Below, piece after piece: positions 23,842 to 36,419 of a DNA stretch of 64,000 bases. Location of the stretch: contig CAJNYU010004473.1 of the NCBI GenBank assembly GCA_905331475.1, positions 1-64,000 of the forward strand, given 5' to 3'. The DNA is from Rotaria socialis (taxonomy: Eukaryota > Rotifera > Eurotatoria > Philodinida > Philodinidae). The notes under the pieces were generated by a model that saw only the letters and a program-made list of their open reading frames with translations, was not told the DNA's origin and ran no database searches. Each line of letters opens with the position of its first letter. Position 1 is the first letter of the stretch. Position numbers and translations under genes: made by a program.

Positions 23842-23883
23842 GTTGTAGGCAAAATTGGAATTAATTCCAATTTTGCCTACAAC
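23842..23883. mobile_element. Perfect 42-bp palindrome within the same TA microsatellite
   Basis: GTTGTAGGCAAAATTGGAAT, one further T, then the exact complement. There is no loop. The arm resembles the terminal repeat of the 667-bp element next to it (GTT.T.GGC...TTGGAAT in both). Both lie in TATATA runs. It may be two terminal repeats joined with the whole interior lost. Confidence 0.75.
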
Positions 23884-25431
23884 ATATATATAAAGGTTTC
23901 TTAAGAAAACGAAGTAAATTAGAATCGAGCAGAAAGCTAGCAGAAATTTGTTCCATTTAACCAATAAGAAAGATATTCTTTGAATCGGATCAAAAAAGCT
24001 CATTGTAATATGTAGTTTTATAGTAAAAAAATAGTCTTATTTCTAAATAGATTACATAATGATGGTGATAATCTATTAATTTGATAGAAAATATAACCGA
24101 AAGAATTATTTTCAAATAAAGATAAATATGTTGTCGGTTATATGTCAATGAAAATTCAAATAATTGTTGTCGATGATGGTGAAAATTGATCTTTTCATCA
24201 TTATAATACAAGAAACATGCTATTATTTTGAAAATTTGTCACTTTGACCTTATAATTCATAATCTAGAGCATCGGGCTAGCAAGTTCATCGAGAGTGATG
24301 AGATTTTTTTGTTAATTAATGCCTTGAAAATTTTCATCGATCCAGATAAATATGAAGAATATAGTTGAAAACAGAGGATGTAAATAACTATCTTTCAGCA
24401 ACCTCATTTATGTAACTATAATAGAATAGATTAGAAATAACCTTTTCTAAGAATAGCTTTTAAAAATATCTTTTTAAAAAGATTTTATTCATGCATAATT
24501 CCGTTGGCAACATTGATATTCAAGCAGAATCTTCTATCGAGTCGTAAACATGCTCAAATATCTACCAAACATCGCAGCCTTCTTTTATCTGTCAAATGAT
24601 ATATACATTCATGTACGAAACATAATTTCCAACATAAAGAATCATTGCTGCATATAACATTGACTTGCAGACATAACATATCGACATATTATTATAAACT
24701 AACAGCATCGATCTTAGTTACATCAAAAACAGAAACTAGAAAAAAATGGCTCTTATTTCCTTTTCCGTTTTTATTAATGTATTATTCAATATAGTTAACG
24801 TTCATCCTTCAATAAGCTTTGTTCCTTGTTGTGCTTCCAATGTTTAGATTTCATCTTAGGGGCAGATATTCTCGTTGTTTTAGTTTATAGTAAGGGCAGG
24901 TGTTTCTGTATTCAAGGTTGTCTTAAATAATGACATTTGTTCAACGTAGAGTTCAGCGGTTACTTGAGTATTACTGAACGGATGAACTCGTAAAGAAAGA
25001 AAAGAACGAAAGAAAGAATGAATGAAGAAAAAAAGCATGCATCAATCTTTCATGCGTATATGGCCTTATGAAATAGCTAAAACGTTCATATTCGCGCAAA
25101 AACATGACCTTGGTTGTGACCGATGGTTAGTGAGTGACCGCTCACGTATGCATTATGTACAAACTTATCGAACAAGTAAGAGAAAAAAGAGCGGGTCTGC
25201 TCGGATGATTACATCGCATCCTGTTGACCTTGACCAACGGGGTGATTTATGAAAGAAGAGAACGAGAAAAAAATCGATTCATATTGTACCATCGGTCACT
25301 ATACAATCTTATTCAAGGTCATCGAACTTGTTAGAATAATAGCTGTTTGCATTTACATATACTTTATAACAACGACATAAACAACGTGAAGAAAACTTTT
25401 AACAAATACAATTTTTCTTCTTTTCTTTCAT
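23884..25431. other. Gene-free stretch upstream of the bZIP genes
   Basis: AT-rich, becoming purine-rich with AAAG and GAAAG runs near 24990-25030 and 25255. It probably holds the promoter and leader of the first bZIP gene. Confidence 0.35.
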
Positions 25432-27600
25432 ATGATGAATATTATTGATGAAGTAAGTATTAAAAAGAAACGAGAACGATATTTGCATCACAAAGAAATC
25501 GAAGCAGAAAACACAGAGAATAAAAAGAAGTGTTTTGTTGAGAACTACTAGGGTTGTTGTTGTCGTATTATTGCCATCATCAAGAATCCTATATATATAT
25601 ATATATTTATGGTGATTGTATGAGATGAGAAAAGAAAAAAAAAGAAACGAAGAAAGCCGACAAAAAACAAGTAGACGCAGACGAGACGATATAACGTAAT
25701 ATTACATAAAAAAAAGCTATAGAAAAATATAACGAGGGTAGCTATAAACAGAGAGAAGAAGTTATGAGAAATGAAAAGGAGAAGGAGAAAATTACATAAT
25801 TCTATTCGACAGAAAATGCATTTGACGTCGAGAACAGAACACCATTTTTTTTTTGTAACCACGACATGACTGACAAGGGAACTAGTAATAAACCGAAACT
25901 GGTTATCTTGTTTTTTTTCTTTTTCTGTTAGTGGCAATAGTAATATTATAGAACGTGTGCTCTTTTCTTTCTTCAATGTCTCGTTCTTGACTTACGCAAG
26001 AGAAAAAAAACAACAAAACAAGAAAAAAGAACGGCTGTTGCTGTCTATGACAGCGACTAATAGTAATATAATGCAATCAGACATATACAAGTGAAAAAGA
26101 AAACGCTGTAAGGAAAAAGGCTACGAGAAAAAAAGAACAAGAGAAACCGAGTAGCAAAGGAGCGAAAGGACAAAAACAGAAGGAAAGAAAAACGAATCAA
26201 ATCACGCAATCGCCTTCTTCGTCATCGAGCGCTACTACTAAAAACATATTATTTGCTTTCATTCATATTCAGTGCTCACAAGGACATTTTTCTAGATTGA
26301 TAGTGTTGTTGTTGCGTTAGCGTTGATTGAACAGCAACAGCAACAACTATTCCTACACATATTTTATCTATTCCCGGTGAATAAAATACTGCAGAACAAC
26401 AAATAAAATAGAAAAAAGAGAATGGTAAGTCTTTAGTGTCACTATGATCTAATTCAATATCGATTGCATCATTATATTGAAATCTTGAAAAATAATCGCA
26501 AAATATTGATTTTTTAAATTTTAACCTATTTAATGTCGAGTATTCTGTTAATGATAAATGATCATAGACATTCGATATTGAACTCGTTGCAATCAAACAG
26601 ATAAAACTTGTAGAAAACAATAGACTCTTTTTCATATTGAGTTAAAAATTTTGAAGAATAAAAAATAACATTGAGTTAAGTAAAAATAAATAAATAAAAG
26701 TCAAGTAAACGGCTTAATAACTCATCATCGCATCAGATAAATCTATGTCACGAATATAAAAAACGCAGAAAAAGAACGAGAAAAGAAAGACGTAATTTTT
26801 TTAGTCACCGTTTCATGTTTTCCTCTCATCATATTAGGTTGGCCCTGCGACAAATGAAGATTTATCTATAAGTCCTAATACTGATAATATTCAACAACAA
26901 CAACATTACCGCCTTCAATTGTTGGCTCAAGCAATTGAAAAAGTTGAAAACGAGAGTTTACAGAAAAGTCTTGCAGTTTCATCGCCACCAATTAATTCTA
27001 AAAAACAGCAATACCACCACAAACAACAAATTCCAATCGATTCTCTTTCCATGACATCTTCACAACAACAACAACAACAACAAGAATTGCTAATGAAATT
27101 ACTAACTCAGCAGAATGTAGCAGCAGTGATGGCTGCAGCAGCTGCTGCCGCTCAACTTCAAGTTCAACAACAAAAACAACAACAACAACAACAAAAACTT
27201 GAACCTATATCGCCACCGTCAACATCATCGGCATCATCAACACCTGAAAGTCCAATAGATTTTTCTTCACATCGTTCAACCGATGAAAACAATGATTGTT
27301 CAACGCCATCATCACCATTACCAAGTCAGCAACAACTTCTTTCGAGCATGTTACAAAATCTACCAGCATCATCACCAACATCACCATTTTCATTTTTATT
27401 AACAAATAAAAATGGAAAACCAACACGACCATTTAAAGCTTATCCACGTGAACCACTAATGATGCCATTTGGCTTTTGCCCTAGTTCAACATCAGACCAA
27501 ACAAATATTCTTGTTGAAGCAGCAAGTCGTTCAACATCAAACCGTAAACGACTCGCTCAAACACAAGAACGTCTAAAGCAACGTTTACAACAACAGCAGC

Positions 27601-27631
<31 letters not shown>

Positions 27632-28090
27632 GCAGCAGCAGCAGCAACAACAACAACAACAGCAATCATATTTTATCTCATCATCGGGTGCACAAATCTT
27701 ACAACCACCCAAAAAACGACATCGAACAATGGAAACTACACCAACCAATGATGACAATGAAATTACTGAAAATAACAATGCAAATGATCTTAATGGTTCA
27801 GTCAATAATGATGATCCAAATAATCCAATTAAAGATGATGCTTATTGGGAACGAAGAAGAAAAAATAATGAAGCTGCCAAACGTAGTCGCGATGCAAGAC
27901 GAGCTAAAGAAGATGAAATTGCTATAAGGTAAGCCAATTGATTGAAAAATATCTATTATTATTAATTTATTTTTGTTCTATTTTTAGGGCTGCCATTCTC
28001 GAACAAGAAAATATCAAATTACGTCTTGAAGTATCACAATTAAAACAAGAAACAGCTAAATTGCGATGTATGGTTTATGCTACATCATAG
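25432..28090 (+). CDS. Giant/PAR-type bZIP transcription factor with long polyglutamine tract
   Basis: Proposed exons are 25432-25452 (MMNIIDE, followed by a perfect GTAAGT donor), 26838-27928 and 27988-28090, joining in frame to 404 residues. The short first exon is an inference; the other two are firm. The middle exon holds several Gln tracts, one of about 28 residues at 27580-27666, an Ala run, and the motif TRPFKAYPREPL, which I associate with Drosophila Giant-like proteins. The basic region is DDAYWERRRKNNEAAKRSRD and ARRAKEDEIAIR, followed by a leucine zipper split by the 59-bp intron (AAILEQENIKLRLEVSQL). This is the basic region of PAR/CES-2/Giant bZIPs, which bind TTAYGTAA-like sites as dimers in the nucleus. 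SPIDFS at 27250 resembles a CtBP-recruiting PxDLS motif. The first intron, about 1.4 kb, is far longer than usual here. Confidence 0.85.
26276..26635 (-). CDS. Hypothetical small secreted protein, antisense within the bZIP gene's first intron
   Basis: An open frame of 119 codons on the minus strand starts with ATG and a convincing signal-peptide-like run, KKSLLFSTSFICLIATSS. Inside, a stretch from 26441 down to 26388 has GT..TGTTCTGCAG ends and a polypyrimidine tract. Its length of 54 bases is typical of introns here and a multiple of three, so both the spliced (101-residue) and unspliced readings stay open. I recognise no family. It lies opposite to and wholly within the inferred intron of the neighbouring bZIP gene. 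Chance is a real possibility in this low-complexity DNA. Confidence 0.3.
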   Translation of the reverse strand: MKKSLLFSTSFICLIATSSISNVYDHLSLTEYSTLNRLKFKKSIFCDYFSRFQYNDAIDIELDHSDTKDLPFSFFYFICCSAVFYSPGIDKICVGIVVAVAVQSTLTQQQHYQSRKMSL

Positions 28091-31000
28091 TCATTGATAT
28101 ATCCCTGTGTATGTTTCTCGGTGATGCTTGGGCTAATCAATAATTCCTTTTGTAGTGTCGAAAGTATTCATGTATTTCTAATTCATCGAGTTCATATTTA
28201 TATCTCTGCTAGGCAGTTTATAAATGAATATTATAGAGCCGAGCTCGAGATATGCATTTATCAAGCTATATATTTATACTGCTTTTCAAGAGATTAATGT
28301 CTTTATTTGTTTTCATTTTGCCATGCCGAAGTGGCCATTAATGTCATTTTTTTGTTTGTTTGTTTGTTTGTTTGTTTGTTTGTTTGTTTTTGTCTCTATA
28401 GTTGACGATATACTTTATTTGCTTCATTTCATGACATCGTTTACGTTTTGCGTTTTAGTTCTTCCCTTAATTTGTTTCACGTGCTTCACATTTAGTGTTT
28501 TTACGCAATATTTGCTGCCGATGCTGTTGTTGCTTCGTTTCATTTCTTTTGGTTTTCTTTTTGTTATTGTTGTGGTTGTTGTTTAGAACTCATTAGGATC
28601 AACTCTGTATATGTCTTTGTGTCATATTCATTTCATTTTTTTTTGCTGTTTATTGTCTTTTAAATGTATACAAAATCTCATTGAATGTTTCTATGTATTG
28701 ATGCGGATTGTTTTCTTTTTGTCATATTCTAATAGACAAAACTTTTTGAAAACGAAAAAAAAACAATTGTTTCTTTTTCTCTTCTTCAAATTATCTTTTT
28801 GGATGAAAAGGGTTTAAGCTATTAGTTTCTAATAAAAGATTTGATTAAATTCGACATGAGAAGATTTTGCGAGAAAACGACCAAGAATGTCATGTAATTA
28901 TTTAATGATAACATGTACCAGATTTGTTTTTTCCTATATTGCAGTTTTGTGATATTATCGTAGCTCAAATTGGATATGAAAGGAAATTAAATAGAGACGA
29001 AGAAAAAACTGCTGACGGATTCTTAGAGATGCGTAAATAGAAACATATGAACGTCATCGTAAGAAAGATTTGTCGTATTTATAAATTGTAAGTATTAAGA
29101 AGAGATTATATAAATATGAAACGGATCTTCGCTCAAAATCTAATTACAGATAGAAGATACGCAGACTTAGAGAGTCGATTTTCGCCTAACCGTTTGCATC
29201 TATCACTAGACAAAACATTTCTATTGAATATCACTTAGTATATCTGAATTTTATTCGATCGTTAATCTATGTTTCTGGTAAAAATTCGACTACGTAGAAA
29301 AAAAATATAATTTGGAAAGTATGTTTAATCAATTTTAATTAAAACGTGTCCTTACAATTACAAACTATTTCTATTGTCTCACAAATCAGAAATAAGATCT
29401 TTTTTCCGAGCCTTAATGCTATATGATCATGGGCTAAACCTAATCTTCCTGCTTATTTGTTTGTCAGTAGACAAAGTAGATTAGAACACCATCTATTGAA
29501 GCATTTCGATAATCAATACAAAGTGCACAACAAGTTAGACTGACTTTCTTTTGTTGAGATTAATACGAGATGAATCTATATTTTGAGATTCACACAGATA
29601 TTCACTTCCATCATTGAACATGTACTAAACGAAATCTTAGCTGTTTAATAAAAAAAAGCAGAAGTTATTCAATGATTCATTCAGTTGTAGTATTCCCAGA
29701 ACGATCACAAAACTATGCTTTCATTTTAAAAGTCACATCAAAGAAAATACGTATCTATATTTTTGGCTATTAACATCTTTAAAAGATATTTCGGCTCTAC
29801 GATTTTCCGCAAAACTATTGATGTATTTTTATGTTTTATTATAGCAATTATAAAATAAATCTATTCTATTTTTTCAAAAAATTTGATTGTTATCTTTGTT
29901 TAAGATCATCATTTGTTTTTGTTTCATTTTATTCAAATAGCATCATCATCACCACATGCTCTAATAATTGATAATACACTATCAACTATAACCTTTCTCT
30001 GATTATCATCATTGATCATTCTGTTGTTTTGTTTTTTTCGTTTCTCTTTCCTATATTGAATTCCGCTTTCCATCTGTATTTTAAAGCAAGATTTATTATA
30101 AATGATGATGATGATGATCATGATGTAAAGATTACCTCGACAGATTGCTATTCTTAAAATAAACATTCGTTTTATCTGAATTTCAATGATTAGAATTATA
30201 TATAATAAATTTTCTTTTGTTCGATAATATCAAGAGAGGGAAAAAAGCAAATCTGTTAGTTACAATTCAATCTATCGATTGTCTCACCTTTTCACACCAA
30301 CGTGTGACAAAATCACTCAATGTTACTCAATGATTAATTCATCGGGTCATATAACACATGATAACCATTGAAAATTAAACGAATAGACGCAGTACACATA
30401 AGTGTACTTTTCTTTCTAATATCAAATATTTGAAAAGATCTAAAGAAGTGTTAAAACATCAAAAAGAATCGACATCGACACACAATCAAGAGTGGATTAA
30501 AAGAAGATAACTCCTCCTCTCTCTCTCTGAACATGATTTGATCACAATTGTCACTAGTTTACGAAAATTAAGCGTTAAATATAATCTATTAAAACGATTG
30601 TATTCAGGCGGAAAAGTTACTTTAATATCAGCCGGCTGGGAAAATTGATCATGCGCTTGAAAACAATTGAACGTCCTTGAGATTCAAAAAAAACAAGCGC
30701 ATACACACGAATTTGTTACTAATTGTCTATTGTTTATTTGAATAACCAGGCGTCTATTTTGTTTTGTTCTCCTTGAAATAATCAAGATATTTCTTCTTCT
30801 TCTTCTTCTTCTTCTCCTCCTCACATAAAGAGTAATTAGTGGATCGTATTGAATGACCAGTGACCGATGTACATGAGCACACAATAGCGATTCAATCTAT
30901 TTCTTTTTTTTGCTGCTCAATGTTATTTCGTTCTCTTATTCACATCGATCACCAAAGCGGCTCGAGCTATATTATTTAATTCTTTCATGCGATTGTTCAC

Positions 31001-31664
31001 ACATAACATGACCTTGAGTTTCTCTGTTGAGCAAGCCGCGATGGTCAAACATTTTTTGTCTTATATTTAGAGAAAGAAAAAGAACGTTGACCTCACTTTT
31101 CATCATTATAATCAACAGGGGTCAGTGATCGTTTGCTCTATTAATTATACGGACGGAGCCGTCGTTAGATCGATTTTGCGTAATCCATCTTTCGTTCGAG
31201 GGAAGAAAAAACAACAGGCTATCATAATATATTTTTTCCTCTATAGAACGCCCATAGGTATCGATTCAATATCGTATGCAATCAAACATGAGGCTATTAG
31301 ATCGCTAGCGAGCGGCGGTAAGAGAAAGATTAAATCAAGGAGCTTTTGACGAAAAAAAGAAAGAAACGAGTGCATTCCATGAGCGATATGAGCAAATATT
31401 GAATACGAAAAGAGAACGCGAGAGAAAAAGAAAGAAAAAGAGAAAATATATATAGCAATAGAGAACGATATCACAATTCATGAACATTCTGTGATCAATG
31501 ATCAAAACAGAATAGTTGATGATAAATTTGATTCAACAAGAATGCATGAATTTTCATAAGTTCAATCGTCACTTATTTGATCACTGAGTAAATATCGTTT
31601 ATATTTTAGATTCCATCGGTCGCATTTCGGCTTGATTTTTTCACAGCCGATATAGCTGAACCAC
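28091..31664. other. 3' flank of first bZIP gene and spacer to second
   Basis: Contains a (TTTG)n microsatellite at about 28350-28389, a (GAT)n run near 30102-30120 and a (TTC)n run near 30792-30816. T-rich open frames at 28224-28817 are not credible proteins. The last 100 bases hold an acceptor-like ATATTTTAG at 31602-31610, followed by the leader of the second bZIP gene. Confidence 0.45.
28350..28389 (+). repeat. (TTTG)n microsatellite
   Basis: About ten tandem TTTG units in the probable 3' region of the first bZIP gene. Confidence 0.9.
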
Positions 31665-32257
31665 ATGGAGACAAATGAAGAAAATACAAATAAAAATCAA
31701 CAGGATTTATTTTTGAAATATTTTATTGAGTCCATTCAAAAACAACAAGAACAATCTGAACCTTTTGATTTTTCTACGAAATTTTCTCAACAATCACCAG
31801 CACTAGTTCAAAATAAGCATCAACCATTTGGTTCTTATTCATCATTAGACAATCAATTGAATTCAAAAGAAGATCGTTTAAAACAATTCTATAAACATTT
31901 ATTAAATCTTAGTCAACAAAATGAAATTAAAAATTCAGTATCAAATAATTCGACTCCAGAAAAGAAACATCTATCACCAACGTCTTCTAAGAATCAAGAT
32001 GATCTTTATTGGGAACGAAGAAAAAAGAATAATGAAGCTGCTAAACGTAGTCGTGATGCTCGACGAGTTAAAGAAGATCGAATGGCTTTCAAGTAAAAAT
32101 TGAATTTTTTATTGGCGCAAAGAAAATTTTGTTTTTCTCATATTTTAGGGCTGCTTGGCTTGAACAAGAAAATGTTAAACTTCGTCTTGAAAATGCACAT
32201 TTAAAACAAGAAAATATTCAACTTCGTTGTAAAATTTATAGTTCAATTGAATCTTAA
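31665..32257 (+). CDS. Second giant/PAR-type bZIP transcription factor
   Basis: Two exons, 31665-32092 and 32149-32257, give a 178-residue protein. The N-terminal two thirds are Gln/Asn/Ser-rich and hold EPFDFSTKFS, matching SPIDFS in the neighbouring paralogue. The basic region is DDLYWERRKKNNEAAKRSRD and ARRVKEDRMAFK; the zipper continues AAWLEQENVKLRLENAHLKQ and ENIQLRCKIY. The single intron falls after the same codon position and in the same phase as in the first bZIP gene, so the two arose by tandem duplication. This copy has lost the polyglutamine and the FKAYP motif. The ATG at 31665 follows about 55 bases after an acceptor-like TTTTAG. AATAAA lies at 32405. Confidence 0.88.
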
Positions 32258-35200
32258 GTCATTCTCATCATTCGATTTTTGAGTTTTTTGTTTTCTGCAC
32301 ATAATTAGTTTTTCTTTCTTTCTTCTTTTCTTTTGCCGTGAATTCAAATTGTTCATGCCATAATGAGACATCATCTGTCTCGTGTATTTAGAAGAATTAA
32401 ACATAATAAAAAATTTCAAAAAAAAAAAGGCGCTATTGGAAATAGATCTTCTGAAAGATATAGCTATTTGATGTTTATTCGTGCATGAAAAATCTCCTAT
32501 AATCAGACAGTAGACATCTGTTCAAAACTTGAAATGAGATAATCGGCATCATTTAATGACATGTTCTTTGTTGTTATCGCCTTATATGAAGAAACCATAT
32601 TGAACGTGAATTTATATTTTATTGTAATTAGGAAATATAACATGTTTAGTTTTGTTTTTATCCAATCTCGAATTCAATTGATTGTTTGTACGAGAAAAAT
32701 GTGAGTGATGAAAGTTGAACGTTTAAGGTCATAAGAAAATACATAAGCTCATTGTTAAGTTAACAGATGAAGGTTGTTTAAAGTAGCTATGTGGCACGTT
32801 ATCTGTAAACAAATTTCTTGATGAATATAAACGGCTCACAAACTTCTTGTTTTTATTTAACTCTGCTATGTATAAAAGTAGGATCATTAATTAGCGTGAC
32901 AGGTCATCAATAAAAACAAAAATAAAGTACAAAGCTGGATATGACAAGCAGAGTATTCTAAGTGATCAATCATTTTTGATTCAAGGCTCTACGCACTTTA
33001 GAAAAATAGCTTGAGCTGTTAGTTTATTGATGCGCATATCATGGATTTTGAAAATAGTTTTTAAGTTGTTGTTCCTCTTCAGAAATAGCATCTAGAGTAG
33101 GTGGACGTAAATGTAAAATGAAAAATAGCGAGTCTTAGAATAATTGATATAACTTTTTTATTTTACATTTAAAAAAACCGTTTCAGTCATAAGACACCAC
33201 CTAGCTAAGATGACACTCTATCCATAGGTGCAAAAAACAACTGAAAATCCTGTACGTAGACCTATCTGCAGGGTATTCTTGGATCATCATTTTTCATGTT
33301 TACATTCACCCCCGCTGGGATAAATGTATAATCTCTGCTATTTTGTGCGTGTTCTGTAAAACACAATTTTTGACAGATTGATACTTCATTTGTTTGTGAT
33401 TCTTTTCACCAATCGATAGCTCAAACTCTTCTCTATCGCTCTAAACTAATCTTAAGTTTATAAGTCAATATCATAATTTGTTTTTAGAAAGCTAGCAAAA
33501 ACAGCTCGAAAGAAACATTTCGTAAAATTTGTCGTTTATATTCACCCCCATATGGGATGATTGTATAATCTTAGCAAATTTTGCTGAACACATTGAAACT
33601 CAACTTTTATCAGACTCATAAGGAATTATATGGTGTTTTCAACAGAAAAATAGCTCAGAATGATGAGCTTATTAATTTGGAAGCATTTCAAAAATCAATT
33701 TCATGATTTTTATGTGTATTTTGTTCGTTATACGAGAGCGAAAGGTCAAACTACAGCATAAAATAGCTGTTTTTCAAAGGAATTTCGCCAATACTGAGAG
33801 CTACTTAATATTTTCTTCTCTTTAAAAGAAGTTAACATATTTTGCTTATGTCCATGCTGTAATTGAGAAAAATGCTTTGTTTCTAAATTATTAAAAGTAT
33901 TACTGAATGAACTTCATTATTGACTTCATCTCAATTTTATTATATAAACTGAATAAAGTTGAAGTACACCACTTTTATATGACTATTGTCCGAGAAAGAA
34001 TCGTAGCTATCATTTTTCATATCGTAGAATAAATTTAAGCTGTCATCTGAGATGGTAGCCATATCCCTTGCCTAATGCTAATTGTGTAACTAAATTCTGT
34101 TTAGAGAAGTTTTTCTACCTAAAAGCAAGATATTGTATTTGTTTTTGAAATATTTATGAATGCATTCGAATAAGCACATTCTATAGATAACTGGCTACTC
34201 TGCTAAAGTTTTGATTGAGATCGACACTATAAATAAGTTTCAGGGAATAATATTATGTTATTGTATAAACCTTTCAAGTGTGTTGACTTTATGATTTCCG
34301 ATCATGGATTCCTTCAATTTAAATCTTCTTTCTTTATTGAATCGTGCTTTTGAAGTAAGATGAAAGTATTTCAGTAGATGTAACTATACAAATATCAATT
34401 AAAACTACCCAAAGTTTTGCTTTGTTAGATAGTAATCTCTTCGCAAGATTCATTTAACACTTTGATGTATTTTTTATATAAGCTATGCGTAAATAACTGC
34501 GCTCTATTTGAAGAGAAATTCTCAAGTAGATTTAAAAACTAAAATTCTTAGGTAAATGGGAAGAATTATTAATGTAGCTACGCAATCTTCCGATGGCGTG
34601 CTGCCAATTCGATATATAAATAATCATATTTCCTTAACGTTTTTCAGACCGTTTGTAAATGATAGATGTATTTTTCACATTTTGGCATCAGATTCATCTT
34701 TCTATAAAGTTAACTCGCTATTAGTATACTTTATTTTTTAAGCAGCTAAATAAATGAGATTTATCAAGGTTGGTCATTCAATAGAACAGGCGGATCTTTC
34801 CCAGCGATTCTTCTGAATTTACGTTGAAATTACCATTTCAATTATAGAGTTGAATTCGAAATTCTTAACAAAATAATCAAAAGACTTTCTCATACATCTT
34901 CGATCGTAGCATTATTATTTAATACGGTTGTTACGATTCAAAACTCCCCCGAGATCATATCTAGAGAACGATTGAAATGAACTAATTACAGTTATAGCAC
35001 AAAATCTTTATTGTTATAATATAGATTCGAAAATAGCTCAGCTAAAAACTAGATTCATAGTTAATATCAATTACATTTGGATGTCACTGTGAAGCATTGA
35101 AAATAATAAATTTTTCATAGCAAAAGCACCTGACTGAGTTGAGTAACCTGTTGTACCCAAATTCAACTAGAACTCATCATATATCAGTTGCTGAAGCTGT

Positions 35201-35395
35201 GGAACACTAACAAAAACCTATAGAAACCAATCCTATCCTTACTTATTACATAATAACCCAATGATCTATTGAAAAATTAACCCTTGGCGTCTCTTTTCAC
35301 CTATTTTTAAAAGGTACACTGACTTTAAAATGTTACAGAGCAGATATTACGACTCTTGGTTTCTATTGAAGAGTATAANAAAGTATAAAAAAAAC
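32258..35395. other. Gene-free stretch with one diverged duplication
   Basis: AT-rich. A sequence containing TTCACCCCC then GGGAT.A.TGTATAATCT occurs at about 33306 and again at about 33541, an old direct duplication with a spacing of about 235 bp. A single N at 35379 marks an uncertain base. No gene seen. Confidence 0.4.
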
Positions 35396-36200
35396 TAACA
35401 CTTAGATGCACTAATTAGAAACGTTTTTGGTACAGGTCGATTCCCTATGTTCACCACTAATTACATCAGTAATAAAAATCTAGTTTCGCTAATTAGAAAT
35501 CATTATAATTAGGATTTAATCTCTAATTAATCATCAAAATCTGTTGTTTTTATTATTATAGCCCATGGTTACGACAGTATTATATATTTTTATTATTACA
35601 GACGTTAGCAACGAGTTTATGCTACCGCTACAGAAGCTAGTAGCTAGCTTGTGCTACTATTACACTCGTTACTTGTACCACTTACAATTAACAGATGAAG
35701 ATTTTAATCTTTTTTTTCTCGCATAAATATCTTATTCTAGAGCTTGAATCCACTTTAGTGTATTTACAACTCGCAACTTTTCCATCCACTGGGAAGCTTT
35801 TATCAAATTTTCGTTTATGAAAACATGTATCAATTTCTCATCTAGTACACCGAAAAAATATAAATTTTTCAACAATATTGATAACTATATCCTAAATACT
35901 GTTTAAAATATTATCATTCACAATATTTCTCAATGAAACCACTGAACACTTCAGCATACTGGCATATTTTAAACAAAAAGTTTTTCTTACGTTCTCTCTA
36001 GTAATATTCCCTATTGATAGATCCAATAAATTTCAAATGTTAAAAAGGTTTTATTATCTTATTTTTGAACAAAATATGATCTCACTACACTGAAAAAATA
36101 AAACTTCTATTTTACCAGTATCTAACTGGCCGAAATATGTGAGTTCCACATTTTAGCCCCAACGGGGCTGCGCTGAAAAGCTTTTTCGCTTCAGTCAGAG
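35396..36200 (+). repeat. Dispersed repeat with CTAATTAG, ATTACAGAC and GCCCC-hairpin segments
   Basis: Segments occur in the same order as in 55860-56240: CTAATTAGAAA near 35413 and 35489, TATTACAGACGTTAGCAACG near 35594, and near 36150 GAGTTCCACATTTTAGCCCC then AACGGGGCTGCGCTGAAAAG. The last forms a strong AGCCCC..GGGGCT hairpin. The shared order suggests one repeat family with a structured end. I cannot assign a class. Confidence 0.5.
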
Positions 36201-36418
36201 GTCTATGTGATCTAGGAAGCATAACTGTCGCTGATAGGTGCTTGAATAGACAGATTTCGTACTCCTTGAATCACCTGGATTCTAATAGGATTTCTAGGTA
36301 TTCGCGATCTTGAGGATTCGCCTTTTCCCTCTTGAGCGGGGAATGCACCACTTCTTCGTACGGTCCCTGTTCTCAGGTACTGGGATCTTGACACCCACGC
36401 CCGCGATAAACCGCAAAA
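36201..36418. other. GC-richer segment without recognised gene
   Basis: This segment is much richer in G and C than its surroundings. A short minus-strand open frame (36212-36394) rich in Arg and Ser shows no family. Its composition suggests an inserted piece of different origin. Confidence 0.3.
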
Positions 36419-36419
36419 T

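Noticed and set aside
25548-25976. 142-codon hydrophobic minus-strand open frame
   Set aside because: It is the complement of a purine-rich GAAAAAG tract; Phe/Leu/Ile excess is forced by composition and there is no domain or neighbour support.
27481-27805. Minus-strand frames of polyvaline/polyalanine and polycysteine across the bZIP gene
   Set aside because: They are antisense readings of the CAA/CAG polyglutamine tract.
28224-28817. Plus-strand hydrophobic frames after the first bZIP gene
   Set aside because: T-rich 3' flank with a TTTG microsatellite; no start context or family.
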